Assembly: GCA_022605955.1 (NCBI GenBank)
Contig: JAKCOZ010000003.1
Coordinates: forward strand, 47,740,179 to 47,804,178
DNA: 64,000 bases
Source: Rallus limicola
Lineage: Eukaryota > Chordata > Aves > Gruiformes > Rallidae
Direction of reading: 5' to 3'
Position numbers and translations under genes: made by a program. Shown here in pieces: positions 13,145-26,193 of this stretch. Positions within the stretch are counted from its first letter, which is position 1. Every line of letters starts with the position of its first letter. A model generated the notes under the pieces. It was not told the origin of the DNA and did no database searches. It saw only the letters and a list, made by a program, of their open reading frames with translations.

Positions 13145-14869
13145 CCACGGCTGTCTAAAAGGCACCCCATGTGATGCAGCTAAACGCCTCCATCTCTCAC
13201 CTACTTCCCATCACTTAGGGCTTCACCTTCACTAGGAATTAAGTAAAAAGTCAGGCCATGGTGCCTCAATGCCTTAGTTCTCTACCTCTAACATCTACAT
13301 GGATATCCCTTTCTGAAATGCAAATCACATGGCTCTTAAAGCAAGTTTTTTGATTTTCTTAAGTGCGTTTAGTGTGTGACTCTTAAATCATAGACTCCTG
13401 CACCCGCAAATAACTTCTAACACAATTACTAGGTGCAAATGAGGATATAGTCTTAAATGATCAATTACTTGATTGCAGCAAATCACACTGGTAGATGTCT
13501 GTGTAGTCTGACTTGAATCCACAAAGAGCTGAAGGTCCAATTATTGGACATATTCAAATTATAACATGCAAAACAGTAAGCAAAGTAAAGGATGCTTAAA
13601 ATTTGGTGACAGCATCCTCTAGCCAGTGAACCAAGTCTGCTCTCATCTTCATACCTACATGTAGCAATGATTACTATAGGTCATGAAGATAATGGCTAAT
13701 ACTTGGATTTCTTTGTCTTTGCACTTTTCCCTTTGTAAACGCACAAACTAAAACTGTTGCATGGTTAAATAAAATTAACTGTACTTTTTGATTGTTTGTT
13801 TTAATGTAATTGTGGTTGCCTCTGAAGACAGTGATATTTACTAGATATGACTATCTTACAGCTAAAGCTCTTCCTTTGTAGATGTTCCTTCAGCACACAG
13901 TATTCTCGAGTACTTACACGACCCACCACTTAAGGATGAAGCACTGCATGTCTCAACTTGTAGATACTTACCTTATGCACAATAGCACTGAAGTGAAGAG
14001 CCTTTAAAAACTCCCAAAAAATGCCACTCCAATAGTATATAAGCAAGACACAAAGCACCATTCCCCATGTCCTGAGCTGAAGCGTAAGTGAGATTTCACA
14101 GTTACAGGCCTTACAGAATGATCTTTTTTGGAAGAACCCGGTTGCCTTGGTGCCGTGCCTCATCAATTGTTTGTGCTGGAGTGTCTTGAACATATGAAGA
14201 GTTCTCTGTTTCTTTTAAAAACCACAGTAGCACACAGGAGAATCAAATACTCCGAGTGAGGACTGGCTTATGAAAAGATAGTAATTACTTCTTTCCAAAA
14301 TATTTTTTTGGGGAAAAAAGCCAAAGGTCAGAAGTTTACCTCTGAGTACAGCTTTTTTGGCCAAGGACAGCATGGATTTGATCCACAGGGATTATCACAT
14401 TATGCAGCGTGTCAGTGCCAAGCCCAGGAACAATGCCACAGTAGTCTGACTCCTACTCATGGTGCTGCAGGAGGAGCTGAGCCCTCTGCATGAAGGAAGA
14501 AACCAGCACCATGAGGAACACACTGTTCAGCATGGCTCCTGCAGCAGGAGTTCACTGAGGCCTCTGAGGCTCTTAGACATAGCGATTAGGAGGTATTTAC
14601 AGAAATGAGAGGTAAGCATGTCACTCAGACTTTGGTTCAAACAGCAGCTCTCTCTAAAGAGCTGCAGAGGAAAAACTACATCATGCTTCAGCCATAATAA
14701 CCAGCACACAGAAAAACCAAAGTCCAGCCATGGAAATGCCAGGGAAATCTTGGTTTGCTGATTTCAAAGAATAGGAGGGACACCTTTTGAACAGCCACAC
14801 GGACTACAGTGTTAAAAAAATAATGTTTTGTTTCTTTCCCAGCAGTTAACTAGCCCCAGATCCCAAGCA
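13145..14869. other. Single-copy non-coding stretch
   Basis: I see no gene or transposon. The sequence from about 13370 to 13560 is AT-rich with several TAATTG/CAATTA-like words and could be conserved regulatory sequence, but I have no alignment to test it. Confidence 0.5.
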
Positions 14870-15560
14870 GTGCAGCAGCACATTCTGCCTTGACTCCGGG
14901 GAGCAAGTGTGCAGCCTCCCTGATTGCTTCGCCAGCTATGCTGCCCTCTCACAGGATTTTCTGCAAGTAATTAGTCTTCAGAAAAGTTACTGTTAAAAGA
15001 AGAGACAGTATGTGTGTGTAACCTCCTTCCTGGAGGCTTGTGCCGTTGGACCCGAGACATTAAGCAATCCTGGCTCTAGAGATTGAGTACAAAGATGGCA
15101 ATAATGCACCTCTGCCAGGGTTTAATGTTTTTTGTAATTGGGGGAAGGTGTGACGTGGCAAAATGAGCTCGTTTCACCCTTGGTTTGGACTTCCATATGT
15201 GCCTAAGGGTTTTTCTTGCTCTGGATAATGCAGTCATTCCCACATGAGGAGAATGAACAGTTTCTGTTCTACACAGAGGTTACTGTCCCCTTTCCTCTCC
15301 CATTTGCACTTTGCCTTAACAGACAGATGATCAACAGCTTGGCAGGTCAGTATTTTGATGATATTATCTTCCGCCCTCTGAATCCTGATGGTTAATGACA
15401 ATTTACTGGAAACCTCTGCCTTTGATGCAAATAAAGCTCCATTTTTATACCAGCACAGCTAGCACATAATAAAAAATTGTCCATTACCCATTTTTCTATA
15501 ATAGCTAATCCAACAAAAACTAAGAGCGTGAATGAATTTGCCACAAATTTTTACAGAAAG
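14870..15560. promoter_or_regulatory. Candidate conserved non-coding element (enhancer-like)
   Basis: This block has the texture of a conserved regulatory element. It carries a homeodomain-type core AAGTAATTAG at about 14965-14974, a CRE/E-box-like TGACGTGGCA at 15151-15160, and a perfect POU octamer ATGCAAAT at 15425-15432 followed by AAAG. Several CpG dinucleotides persist at about 15043-15170, unlike the flanking sequence. There are no repeats in it and no extended open frame. These motifs are short and occur by chance, so the call is an inference. Cross-species alignment would decide it. Confidence 0.3.
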
Positions 15561-16794
15561 AACATGGTACAGCACTGGAAACGATTGCACAGAGACACTC
15601 TTGGACCTCCATCCTTGTAGATTATAAAGCTAGACAAAGCCATGGCTGACCTAGTCTAGTGTGGGATGATACTCCTATTTTAAGCAGCGGTTTTAACTGG
15701 AAGAGATCCCTTCCAAGCAGTATTTCTAAACCCTTAAGAATTTATGTGCATACACATACATCATCTCTAGAAGTCGCTATTAGTTATCTTGACATAAACC
15801 CCAAAACATTTATTTTGAGTGGAGATAAACTTGGGCAAGAATGATTAGCAGCAGAATGATTAACACAGCAAGATGGTGAATGAATAATTGCACCATCTTT
15901 GTAATCCTGTTCTATCTATGGAGATATTTGATTGTTTTCTAATGACTTTTTAATCAGCTTACGTGAAATAAATTATAAGCAAGAAACCTCAATAGGAACC
16001 TCAGCAATAAAACAGGAAAAGATGCATATCTGCATCTCAGTTTTGCAAAAGAATTTAGCTTGATTTAATGGATGTGACTTCCAACATATCATGCAAGTGC
16101 AAAGTGGGGGCAAAGGAAGTGTAAAATCTGGCCATTCCCACACAGAGCCACCCAGGGTGCAACACTGCATCCATCCACATCAGCCGTGGGAAGGCACAGT
16201 CTTCCCAAAGCTGCATATGTCCTGTGTCTGCCCCATGCCAGGCTGACCTGCAAGGCTGCTCTGGCTGGATGGAAAGGCTGCAATACAAAGACTCTAGCCA
16301 AGGACACTTTTACTGGTTTCTTAAAAAAGCACAGATAAATCATCTCAGACTCCTCTGGCATGAACTTATCCTTCTCTACAGTCAAAACTATTATTGGAGG
16401 TTAGCTCTTGAGGAAAAATCCCAAATGAAAGAGGCTTGAAAAGTGTAGGGGTTTGGAAAATAAGTCAGAGAAAAAAAAGTCCTTCCAGGTAGGCTTTATA
16501 AACAACCAAAAAACTCCATATTGCTCCAATTCCACATAGCATTAAGGGCCCATTTTACTTTCTGTCTGCCTGAGTGATGCGGTGTAACTGGAAATAAGTT
16601 CTTTGCTACTCAAGACAAGTAAAAGATCTTTTTCTACCTCCACCTCTAAGAATAACATTTACAGTAAAGCACATAGAAAGAAACTGCCTATAAATATAAC
16701 ACTAAAGACAATATTTAGTCAGTCATTGAGAAATGAACAAAGAATTTTCCACTCATGTTATTGTAGCTGGTAAAGGTTTACATTCTCGTTCTTA
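15561..16794. other. Single-copy non-coding stretch
   Basis: I recognise no gene or transposon. Open frames in 15973-16439 on both strands overlap each other and have no recognisable content. Confidence 0.5.
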
Positions 16795-16925
16795 TAAAAG
16801 GATTTATATAGTGCTTTAAATTTACAAAGCACTTTCCAAGCACAGATAAGACATATTCCCTGTCAAAAGTGTCATGGAAGACAAATGCAAGAGGAGATGC
16901 AGGAGGAATCCTTAGAAAGAATTAG
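16795..16925. repeat. Possible ancient amniote repeat (L3/CR1-type)
   Basis: The phrases TTTATATAGTGCTTTAAATT, ACAAAGCACTTTCCAAGCAC and AGATAAGACATATTCCCTG, followed by a purine-rich GACAAATGCAAGAGG, resemble an old dispersed amniote repeat I associate with the L3/CR1 lineage. The match is from memory of a family pattern and is diverged, so both family and limits are uncertain. Confidence 0.4.
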
Positions 16926-19046
16926 GGGCGACAGAGTTTTGAAAGCATGTGTTAAGTGGATATCAATGCTCTGGAAAACATGTGGCCTGATTCTTCAGTT
17001 TCTTGCATTGGTTCATACAGGCACAAATCAGTATCTTGAGGGACCTCATTTCTGCTCAACAACAGCAAAAGCAGAAAGATCCTGATTCTTTCATTCTGGC
17101 ACCAAAAAGTTTATTTAGAAATTAGCAGCAGATGGAAATCTGACAACTAGATTTGAACCATAGATTCAAAACTGGGTATGTTCAAAACCAAAGAAAAATC
17201 TTAAATATCCTGAACCAAAACCCAAACCTAATTTTGTGACAAAGAGCATTTCTAAAATGGGCTTTTTCTGCAATTAAAAATCAAACCATCCTGAAGAGAT
17301 TCAATCTTGAGTCCAGTTTTGGATCCAGACTTGTGACCTAGAGCAAATACACTAAAGAGATTTAAGGATGGCTTCCACACTGTCCCATGGTTGATGAGAC
17401 TTGGGAGCTCAGGGCTGATTGAAGTCACTGAGCTAGCACAAAACATTTGAAGCATTCTGCAGAATTAACACTGGAAATGTTTGTTAGAGCAATTCTGTTC
17501 AAGCTATATAATTTCTGTCTTCTTGCTGGATTTTGCTGCTGTAGCAGTTCTTCCTTGAAACGCTCCATTTAATTTCAGATGAGTCAATGAACCAGTAAAA
17601 CTTCATTCCATAAAAGCTTGTTTAAAAGTCTCAGCTTTAAAATCTCTAAAATACTGCTGTTAAGCTCTACGATTTATTCCCAGGGCCTGGGCTTGGGCCT
17701 TTGGCTGGGAAACCTTTTGTCCAACTCTGTTACTTTAAATATGAAACTCTGCTTGTGCAATCACAGTATCCTCCAACAACAGAGAAGGAAAAGAAAGTGC
17801 TTCAAACAAGCAAGCAAATAAACAAAGACTGAAAGGGAGATTAAGAAGGAAGGAATGCCCTGAATGTGTCTTTTCTGCATCCAAATCATGATCTGGAAAC
17901 CACAGTTCAGTTTAAAGCAACCTTTGCACAACTCACACAGTTTCCATCAGCAACTGGCATCAGCAACCTATGGCAAGGATCAGATCCATTTACTGGTGCA
18001 TCAGTATTTCCTGAGATGCTGAAGGTTAAAATGCAAGTCTGTATGGTGGATAAAAATATTATAATAAACATTGTCAGAGCCCTTTGGATAGCTCATTTCC
18101 TTTATTAACCTTTCTGTCAGCAGGAGCCTTGGCCAGATTTCTGTAAAGAAAAAGATTCAGAATTTCTCATGGGAAAAATGTTGGCTTTTCTGACAATATT
18201 AACAATATTAATATAATAATAATTCAAAACCACACATTGCAGCCAAGGTCTTTTTCAGCTCTGTAGTGATCTCTGAGCTCCTCAGACCCCACATTTTCAG
18301 TTGCATGAAGCAAACACCTGCGGGGTTTTGGCACTCTGCCCTGGTGAAGTGTGGAAAGTTGAAAGACTTCCAGGGTGCAAAGCCACAACCTCACCTTTTC
18401 CTTATCACATGCCTCCTTCACACACACCATTTACCAGTTTTCCTAATGTTATTGCTACTTCCTTCAACATCTATAGAGTCTCCCAAAGAAGGAAGGTGAC
18501 AGTGATTCCACTTTCCTCCCCATCCACTGTACCTCCTACATATTACACCTCAGCTGCAGTCCCACCACCTCAACAGAGTGGAGAAGTGGATTAAGCATTC
18601 ATGTCTACCTTTTACCTAGCATGGATAGTACAGGCCAGACAATGGCATGGCTTGCTTCAGTCCATTCAGTATGATTTTAGCCTGTGCCTTTCTTCTCAGC
18701 CTGTTCAGAAAAACTAGAGAAAAATGTTAGAGGAGTGAGAAAAGTAGATGATAACTACCTAGGGCTGAAATTTAGACATTTAAAGATGGAGAGGATCCTG
18801 GCTCACATAGAAAAGCAAAATGAAATAATCAGAGCAAAAACACTCCAACAGTGCTGGAGCAGCAGGTATCAGGTTGTGAAACTGAAGTATCTGGTGAAAC
18901 TAGTAGGTTAATTTATGGTAAATAACTTTGTCATCACCTGTAGTCCCCTATTTCCCCTGGAATCCTCTTGTAGTATACTGATTTAACTAAAAATAGTCTC
19001 AAGTCTAGCAGTATTAAATAGCAAATACAATTAGTATACATTCATT
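16926..19046. other. Single-copy non-coding stretch
   Basis: I see no gene. An open frame at 18684-18911 on the plus strand is rich in Lys and Glu but shows no heptad pattern or motif I can name. A short AT-rich run of AATATTAA words lies at about 18195-18225. Confidence 0.5.
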
Positions 19047-19053
19047 AAAATTA

Positions 19054-19616
19054 TAGAATAACAGAATAGTTTGCGTTGGAAGGGACCTTAAAGGTCGTGT
19101 AGTCCAACCCCAGTTGAGTGAACTGGAACATCTTCAACTAGATCAGGTTTCTTAGAGCCCCGTCTAACCTGGCCTTGAAGGTTTCCAGGGCTGGAGCATC
19201 TACCACCTCTCTGGGCCACCTCTTCTAGTGCTTCACAAACCTCATCATAAAAAAGATGTCCTCCTTATAGGTCATCTGAATCTACCTTCCTTTAGTTTGA
19301 AAACATTACACTTTGTCTTTTTACTACGGACCTTTCTAAAACATCTGTTCCCATCTCTCTGATAAGCCCCTTTAAGTACTTGAAGGTGGCTACCAAGTTT
19401 CCCCAGAGCCTCCTCTTCTCCAGGCTGAATAAGCCCAACTCTCTCAGCCTGTCTCACAGGAGAGGTGCTCCAGCCCTCTCACCATCTTTGTGGCCCTCCT
19501 CTGGACTCGCTTCAACATCTTCATGTCTTTCCCCAGAGCTGGCTGCAGCACTCCAGGTTGGGTCTCATGAGAGTGGAGTAGAGGGGCAGAATCACCTCCC
19601 TCAACCTGCTGGCCAC
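19054..19616 (-). mobile_element. CR1 LINE, 5'-truncated, minus strand
   Basis: This is a chicken-repeat-1 non-LTR retrotransposon in antisense. The plus strand opens with TAGAATAACAGAATAG, the complement of the 8-bp tail repeats, then TTGGAAGGGACCTTAAAGG and TAGTCCAACCCC, the hallmark avian CR1 3' end. It continues through CTCCTCTTCTCCAGGCTGAA and GTGGCCCTCCTCTGGACTCG, and stops after CTGCTGGCCAC, so about 560 bp of 3' end remain. A 7-bp AAAATTA occurs at 19047-19053 and again at 19617-19623 and is a likely target-site duplication. It holds no usable reverse transcriptase. The plus-strand open frame at 19380-19724 mostly reads this element backwards. Confidence 0.92.
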
Positions 19617-19623
19617 AAAATTA

Positions 19624-22600
19624 GCACTGATTCAATTGTAGCCAAGATACTTGCTAATGTTAAATGTAAGATTGGAGAATTCGAAGACAGAGTTCAGGCT
19701 GCAAGGTTGACTCACTGTCTATAAAAGTGAAGACAGTAATTATCCAAACTTTAGCTCCTCTTGCTCAAACTTTTGCAGCTGCAAATGACACTTATCATAG
19801 TACTCTATAGCAAAACAGGAGCAGTAAGTATAGTCTCAAAACCAAACCCTGCTTTTTTTTTTTATCAAGTGCACGTAACATTCAAAATGCCTTGCAGTGT
19901 TCCTAAGTGTTCCAGCCTTCAAAAACAGGAGCTGCTGTGCAGAATCTAAGCCAGTTTTCAAAGGCATTTTGGTGTCTGAAGATGCAGGGAGCTTCTAGAA
20001 GGGCTTACAAATGTGGCAGTGACTAATTCAAACTGCAATTGGGGATTAATGGCATCTACCTGATAGGGTGCTTTTAAAATTCAGTGAAGATGTTTTATTT
20101 TAAGACAAGGTTAATTTGAAAACCTGGACTTTTCACTGTCTTGTGAGATGCTCAGTTTAGCAGAGCCTGAGACCAGCACCCATATATTCCTGGGGACCTG
20201 AGATTGCAGGCTCAAACTCTGGCTGCACAAAATGCTCAATGAACCTTCAAGATGACATAAAACTACCTTTGGTGCTAGTTTCCAGCTAGTATTCATTTCC
20301 TCTTGCTAATGAGTCTTGTAAATGAGTTCCATAAATGAATCCTAACTAGACATAGAAGACACAAGAGCATGCTATTTGTTCTGCTGTATCTAGAGTTAGA
20401 TTGCAGTTTGATAATTACACATTTATCACATTGAGAATCAAAGAAAGCAGTTGTTTATTCTGTAAATCCAGCAGCATAAAACAAATAATTTTAGAAATAT
20501 TAAGAACCAAAAAGTATGATTAAAAAAAATCTTTCCAAATGGGTTGTTGTGGTGTTTTTCCTATGATTCCCCCCACCCCCACTGTCACCCCAGGTTTCCC
20601 CAAGGCCTTTGTAAAGTCTGTTCTGTTTAGGATTAGCTGACAAAGCTGCTGGATAAAATTTAGTGGTCAGATTCACACTCCTCTATGGTGCCACTGAAGC
20701 TGAGTGTGCTCCTTTAGGTTGATTTTGACCCTAGGCCAATTATGAGAATCCTTCAAGTCTGACAAAAAAGACACTTGTTCCTCCCTGGAAACACTTTTTA
20801 CAAAGCCCAAAGGACCCTCCAAGCTGCAGTCGGTTTGTCTTATTTTCCCAGATCATTGCATGAAACCACACTTTTTATTCATCTCTTTAGTCACAAAAAC
20901 TTTATTTTTACATGACGGTACAGGGGAGAGATGTTTCTTACTCAGCCTCTACAGCTTAGCTTGCAAAAGCACCATGCAGCAGTGCCTTTACATAGGTATT
21001 GCTATTGAAGACAGGCCAAGACTCATCACCATTTGAACATCAACACCGGGGAAAAGCAAAACCAAAACCAAAACACCCAACAACACTGAAAACAAAAACA
21101 CAGAAGCTTTCCACATTCATCTTTTGACAAGGGAGTACTAGTGCACCCATTTACAGTCATCCTGACTTATCTTTTTAAATCATCTTCAGTTGTTCCAGTG
21201 GTAGAGGACATGTCTCATCAAAAGAAGGCATAAACCTGCAGCCATCCTCATGGCAAACTTTGGTACCTCTAGTTGCTATGCCCAGCACTGCTTCATTAAT
21301 GACTTGCAGCAAGTTACATACATATCATATCTTTCTTCTGCATTCACCCCTTTGGAGAGGAACCACCAATTAGGAGAGCAACTTTTACACTGTGGGCAGT
21401 AAATATCTACTGTCTTGTCTGATTACATGAGTCTGGCTTTCCTCCCTGTCCCCAGATGTTAAAATTCTATTAGAAAATATCTGTAATGCACAGAAAATTT
21501 TCCTCAATGTTATTTTGTCCTTGAAGCTAATGACAGTGTTCTCAGGAGAAAATAGCTGAGAATGGAAGAAGAAAACCAGTTTTCACAGAAAGATATTCCT
21601 AACCTTTGGAGGTGTTGATCCTGGGTCTTACAAAGTCAGTCTCAGGATTTCAATCCAGTGTATCTCAAATTTCTTTTCTCAGTTCTTTTATTTTGTGATA
21701 TTTAGTACTGGTCAAGTACATGCTATGTAGCTTATAGCTGTGCATAGGATCACGTAGGCAGGATAACTCACCTGTGAGGCCACTGAGCCATCACCACCTT
21801 GCTACTGCATCCACTAATTCTGTTGTAAATGTACAAACAATTTTGGGAGCAGAATCGGGATCACAGTGTCTTCCCTCCCATCTGATAACCATACCCTCCT
21901 CCCTTTGCGCACCTCCCTCCATCACTCGCCTATTGTTTTCTTGAATAAGTAGTTGCTGTAACTCTTTTTTATGAGAAGATTAATCCTTTTGATGCAAGTT
22001 AGGTGTGCCCTGGGAACATCTTCTGGACTGAGCTCTCCTGTTTGCAAAGGCACCTAGTTCTTTGTTCTATTAGGGCTCGGTATCTGTTCAGTTTTAAATC
22101 TTTCTGCCCTGCTGCAGTTAGGGCACCTTAGGCACAAAATGAAGCAAAAGATGAGGCATCTAGGAAAGCTTCCATTAAAAAGTGAGATGCCAGTGGAGTG
22201 TAGATGAGCAGGGCATTTCAAAATGTTTTGGGATTATGTATCTAAACTATGCTTAAATCCACGATGAAATATGTATGTCTATGCCTGGATGTAGCTGTTA
22301 GGACTATAGAAAAATCTGTGGGTGTCAGCCTTGATGTATGTAGATGCTGGGCACCTCTGGATTAGACAGCAACCTGATGAGCAAGGAAAATACTTTAAGA
22401 ATAAATTTCAGTGCCCAAAGAGACAGTTAGATATGAGCTGTTGTTGAGGCTTTTTGTAGATCTAAATATTTCCCCATCTGCAGCTCAGAACCCTTAAGGC
22501 TTATTGCAACTCACACTAAAAAAACATTCCACACAGTCTGTTTTCCAGTCCAGTGCTACCACAGTTGCATTGTGGTTGACTGCTTCAAAACAGTAGTAGT

Positions 22601-24651
22601 ATACATTTACTTACCTGTATGGAGAGATGAACACACAGATACACATGCACGAATACACACACATGAGCACTGCCACATTAAAAGAGAAACTTCGTATTTT
22701 TCAGCCTGATGTTCAACAACAATTAAGAAAAAAACCCAACCCAAGTTGTGGAATGGTGAAAGAATTAAGTCAAATTAACGAGCCAAACTCTTAAATAAAA
22801 TGAAGGTTGGGTCAGTATATTTAAAGCTAAGTAAAATTTCCAAGAAGATGTTGAGTATCATATTATTCTTCCAAGTTTTCCAAGTAATAAAGTTCAGACA
22901 TATTCCTCACAATGGATAACTAAGATTGCAAACAGCACCTCATTTAATTTCTTTTACTTTTCTGATCTACACTATGCTTGCATTATCTCTGGTTCTTTCC
23001 CATTCCATCTGGCAGTCTTGGTCTACTGATAATTCCTGTTCTGGTTATCTATATTTACAATTTAGCAGTACTTAAAATCCAGATATGTCTATGTCTACAC
23101 CAGCAATACAGCCTGTCCTCTGATTCCCAAAAGCATGATAAATTGCCCTGCGTCCTTACGCAAAATTTGCCAGTTCCCTGAAAACTTGAGAAAGACTCTT
23201 GCACCCTCTGGGGATATGTGCTCAAGACCAGTGTCCTGTTAATCCTGAATTCCTTTCCTTTCTTTCCTTACTTTACAGAGAAAAGGGTAAGGTTATTTTG
23301 CTGCCCCTACATTGTAGATCTGACTGCCACCTTTGACCATCTAAAATGTTTTACTGCAACCTTAAAGGAATGAAGAAAGCACCTGCATCCACTTTACAGC
23401 TATTTATCAAATTGCACAGACACACTGTCGAAATATTTGGGATGCTGTAGACCTCTATGTGTAATACCATCAGTAACCCTGCTTCAATTGAATAATTACG
23501 TAAACAAAGACAGAAAGTATTTTGTGTGACCCCTATTTTACTTGGGCCACAAATAAAGTCTTACACAAGTTATGATCAGTATAAAATGGAAAATCCAAAG
23601 CATTAGAACAAGTCACAAAGCACACAGTGTTCCAGAGAATAAGCCAAAATCCCAATTACAACATGAAAGGAACACATAATTTGCCCATACAGAAAGAAAT
23701 GCTTGCCCTGAAATTTGTGTAGTACCATAAATACATGGAGCATCACACAGATCAGATACAAAGAGTATCCTTCATGCGATCAGTGGAAAACCAAGATGAG
23801 AAAAAAATCAAGTACAGTTATTGGCCACGGGAACTGTGACTTTTTTTATTATTCCTTCTTTTACTTTTTCCAAAAAATTTCTGTTTCCACATACAGGCTA
23901 TGCTAAGCCTTCTCTTTGAGTTTTACACAAACTTCACTGCTATGGCATCTTCTGAATAGCAACTACAAATAGCTTCTCTGATACCTGACTATTTAAAGAT
24001 TTGTATTAGATTGGAGAGTTTAATAAAGCAAAAAAAAAAGAGGTATTGATTCCATTTTGGCCAGTCAGGGATTATAGCCTCTGTTCAACATGGGTTTTTG
24101 TTATGTTTATTATGGAGCACAGGAATAATTGACAAGTTAATGTTGCCATTCAGAAAGAAATTTCTTGGATGCATAAGCTCCCAGTTTATCATCAACTGAG
24201 CAACAGGTTATTGGACATCCACTGCCTTCTTTGAGGAGCAGAATATTGATTTCTCCATGAACATCTAAAAACACATCTAACATGAAAAACACACTTGAAT
24301 GAGTTTGTGCAGAACAGTGATAGAAGTCACATATGCACAGGAGATTCTTCTTTTTAGTGTTATGATCAATGGTCCCCCAGAAAGATGAGAACCCTGATCT
24401 TTCTTGCCCTCCTCTTTGTCTTTCCAGCCATTTAGCTTCCTGCTACTCTTTCTCCTTTTCTGCTAAGTGGTATCAGGAGGATTTCCTGCTTACCCAAGAA
24501 ACACGGGAAAGAACACAGGAAAAAACATGCACTTTAGTTTGCAAATAGACCTGGTTGAGAGAGTGCCTTTTAGCATTTCCAACACCTTTTCATGATGCTG
24601 TCCTCAGGCCTTCTATGCCCCCTTCTCTGCACACTTCATGTTATTTTTTTC
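19624..24651. other. Single-copy non-coding stretch
   Basis: About 5 kb with very few open frames and no repeat I recognise. There is an A/C-rich run at about 21058-21105 (repeated CAAAACCAAAA words) and a T run at 19852-19863. Nothing else stands out. Confidence 0.5.
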
Positions 24652-24657
24652 TAGTTT

Positions 24658-25074
24658 TGTGGTTTAACCCTAGCCAGCAACTAAGCACCAGTCACTCATT
24701 CACTTTTCCACATCCTATCAGCAGGTTCAGCCATCTCCAGAAAAGCAGGGCTCCACCACACATAACGGTTACAAACATCATCACTCCGAATGTTCCTCCT
24801 CTTCCTTCTTCTTCCCCCAGCTTTCCATGCTGAGCATAATGTTGTACGATATGGGATATCCCTTGGGTCTCTTGGGGTCAGCTGTCCTGGCTGTGTCCCC
24901 TCCCAACTCCTCACCAGTGGGGTGAGAAGCAGAGAAGACCTGTCTCTGTGTAAGCACTGCTCAGCAGTAATGAAAGCATCCTTGTATTATCAACAGTTTC
25001 CAGCACCAATCCAAACCACAGCCCCATGTTAGTTACTAGGAAGAAAATGTGTTCTAGTGCAGCCAAAACCAGCA
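24658..25074 (-). mobile_element. Solo ERV LTR, minus strand
   Basis: On the plus strand this begins TGTGGTTTAACCCTAGCCAG, the complement of the avian LTR 3' end, and ends near AGCCAAAACCAGCA, the complement of its 5' end. Internal phrases GGGATATCCCTTGGGTCTC and GTCCTGGCTGTGTCCCC match the other LTR copies in reverse. No retroviral internal region adjoins it, so it is a solo LTR formed by recombination or an old truncated insert. A TAGTT occurs at 24652-24656 and at 25078-25082, which may be a 5-bp target-site duplication if the ends are extended by one to three bases. The divergent 5' end (CCAGCA rather than CCAGGACA) suggests a different subfamily from the two LTRs downstream. Confidence 0.85.
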
Positions 25075-25082
25075 TATTAGTT

Positions 25083-25629
25083 CTTAATAATAACCAGTCT
25101 GCTGATCCACCCCTCTCTCTCTGCTCCTTCCAACATATTGTCTTACTCCTATGTTTCCTCTTGCTTGGGAGAAGTCACAACTGATCTAACCGATCACCTT
25201 CCTCTGTAGCTGCAGCTTATAAAGAACATATAAAGCAACTTCCAGATGCTCTCCTCAGACAAGAAGCAGAAAGGACAGGAAAAAAAGGAGTCACTGATGT
25301 GTCCTGACAGCTCCCTGCAGACCACAAGTAAATAAATGCTTTAGGAACCAGAGTGGAACCAGGAGCCACAGCCTGAGCCTTAGCAGGACTCCAATACTTC
25401 CCATTACATATTGGGTTTGCCACACAAATGATTTCTGTTCCTGTTGAGGCAGGAGAATGACTAGAAGACAATTTTTATCACACCTTATTTTTAATCACGT
25501 CAAGCCAAGTGCATATATTTAATTCCTGGAAATTTTCCCCATTATCCTCTTCCCCCAGTGCTTAAATATTTTGTGGTTCCCTTAATAGTACAAAAGGAAA
25601 TATAATAAAAGTAAATGGAGTAAAGTTGA
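25083..25629. other. Spacer between two LTRs
   Basis: I see no retroviral gene remnant or other feature between the minus-strand LTR and the plus-strand LTR. It appears to be ordinary unique sequence. Confidence 0.5.
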
Positions 25630-25634
25630 ACTCA

Positions 25635-26188
25635 TGTCCTGGTTTCAGCTGGAATAGAGTTAATTTTATTCCTGCTAGTGGGTATAGTGCTGTGTTCTAG
25701 ATTTAGAGTGAGAACAATGTTGATAACACGCTGATGTTTTAGTTGTTGCTAGGTAATGTCTGCACTGGGTCAAAGATCTTGGGTCTTCTCACAGTGCCCT
25801 TCAAGCAAGAAGGCTGGGGGTATCCAAGAAGCTAGGGAGGGGACATGGCCAGGACAGGTCACCCAAACTGGCCAAAGGGATATTCCATACCATATGATGT
25901 CATGTTCTGTATATAACTTGAGAGAAGCTGGCTGTGTTTAGACCACATCTAAGGAACTAGATGGGCATGGTTGGTTGGCAGGGGGTGAGCAATTGTGCTG
26001 TGCATCATTTGTTTACTATAGTGTCAACATCATCATTGTTGTCATCTTCTTTTTATATCATATTTATGTTTTTATCTCAGTCCTTGATTTTTACTTTTGG
26101 GATTTTTTTTCTTGATTCTACTACTGAAGAGGGAGTGAGTAAACATCTATGTGTTTTTTTTAGCTGCCTGACAGGTTAAACCATGACA
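25635..26188 (+). mobile_element. Solo ERV LTR, plus strand, complete
   Basis: This is a complete LTR of about 554 bp, starting TGTCCTGGTTTCAGCTGGAA and ending GGTTAAACCATGACA. Both ends carry the TG...CA retroviral termini. The flanks read ACTCA at 25630-25634 and ACTGA at 26189-26193, a 5-bp target-site duplication with one mismatch, which fits an ERVL-type integrase. A promoter-like TATATAA lies at 25910-25916, and an upstream TGATGTCA at 25895-25902 looks like a decayed cAMP-response element. No gag, pol or env remnant flanks it. Confidence 0.92.
25910..25916 (+). promoter_or_regulatory. LTR TATA-like box
   Basis: TATATAA within the LTR, just downstream of the CRE-like TGATGTCA, sits where the U3 promoter of this LTR family would be. 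It may be inactive given the age of the element. Confidence 0.45.
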
Positions 26189-26193
26189 ACTGA

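Noticed and set aside
18684..18911. 75-codon open frame rich in Lys and Glu
   Set aside because: No heptad periodicity and no known motif; the composition follows from purine-rich DNA.
19380..19724. 114-codon plus-strand open frame
   Set aside because: Most of it is the antisense of the CR1 3' end. Such frames recur wherever CR1 copies lie.
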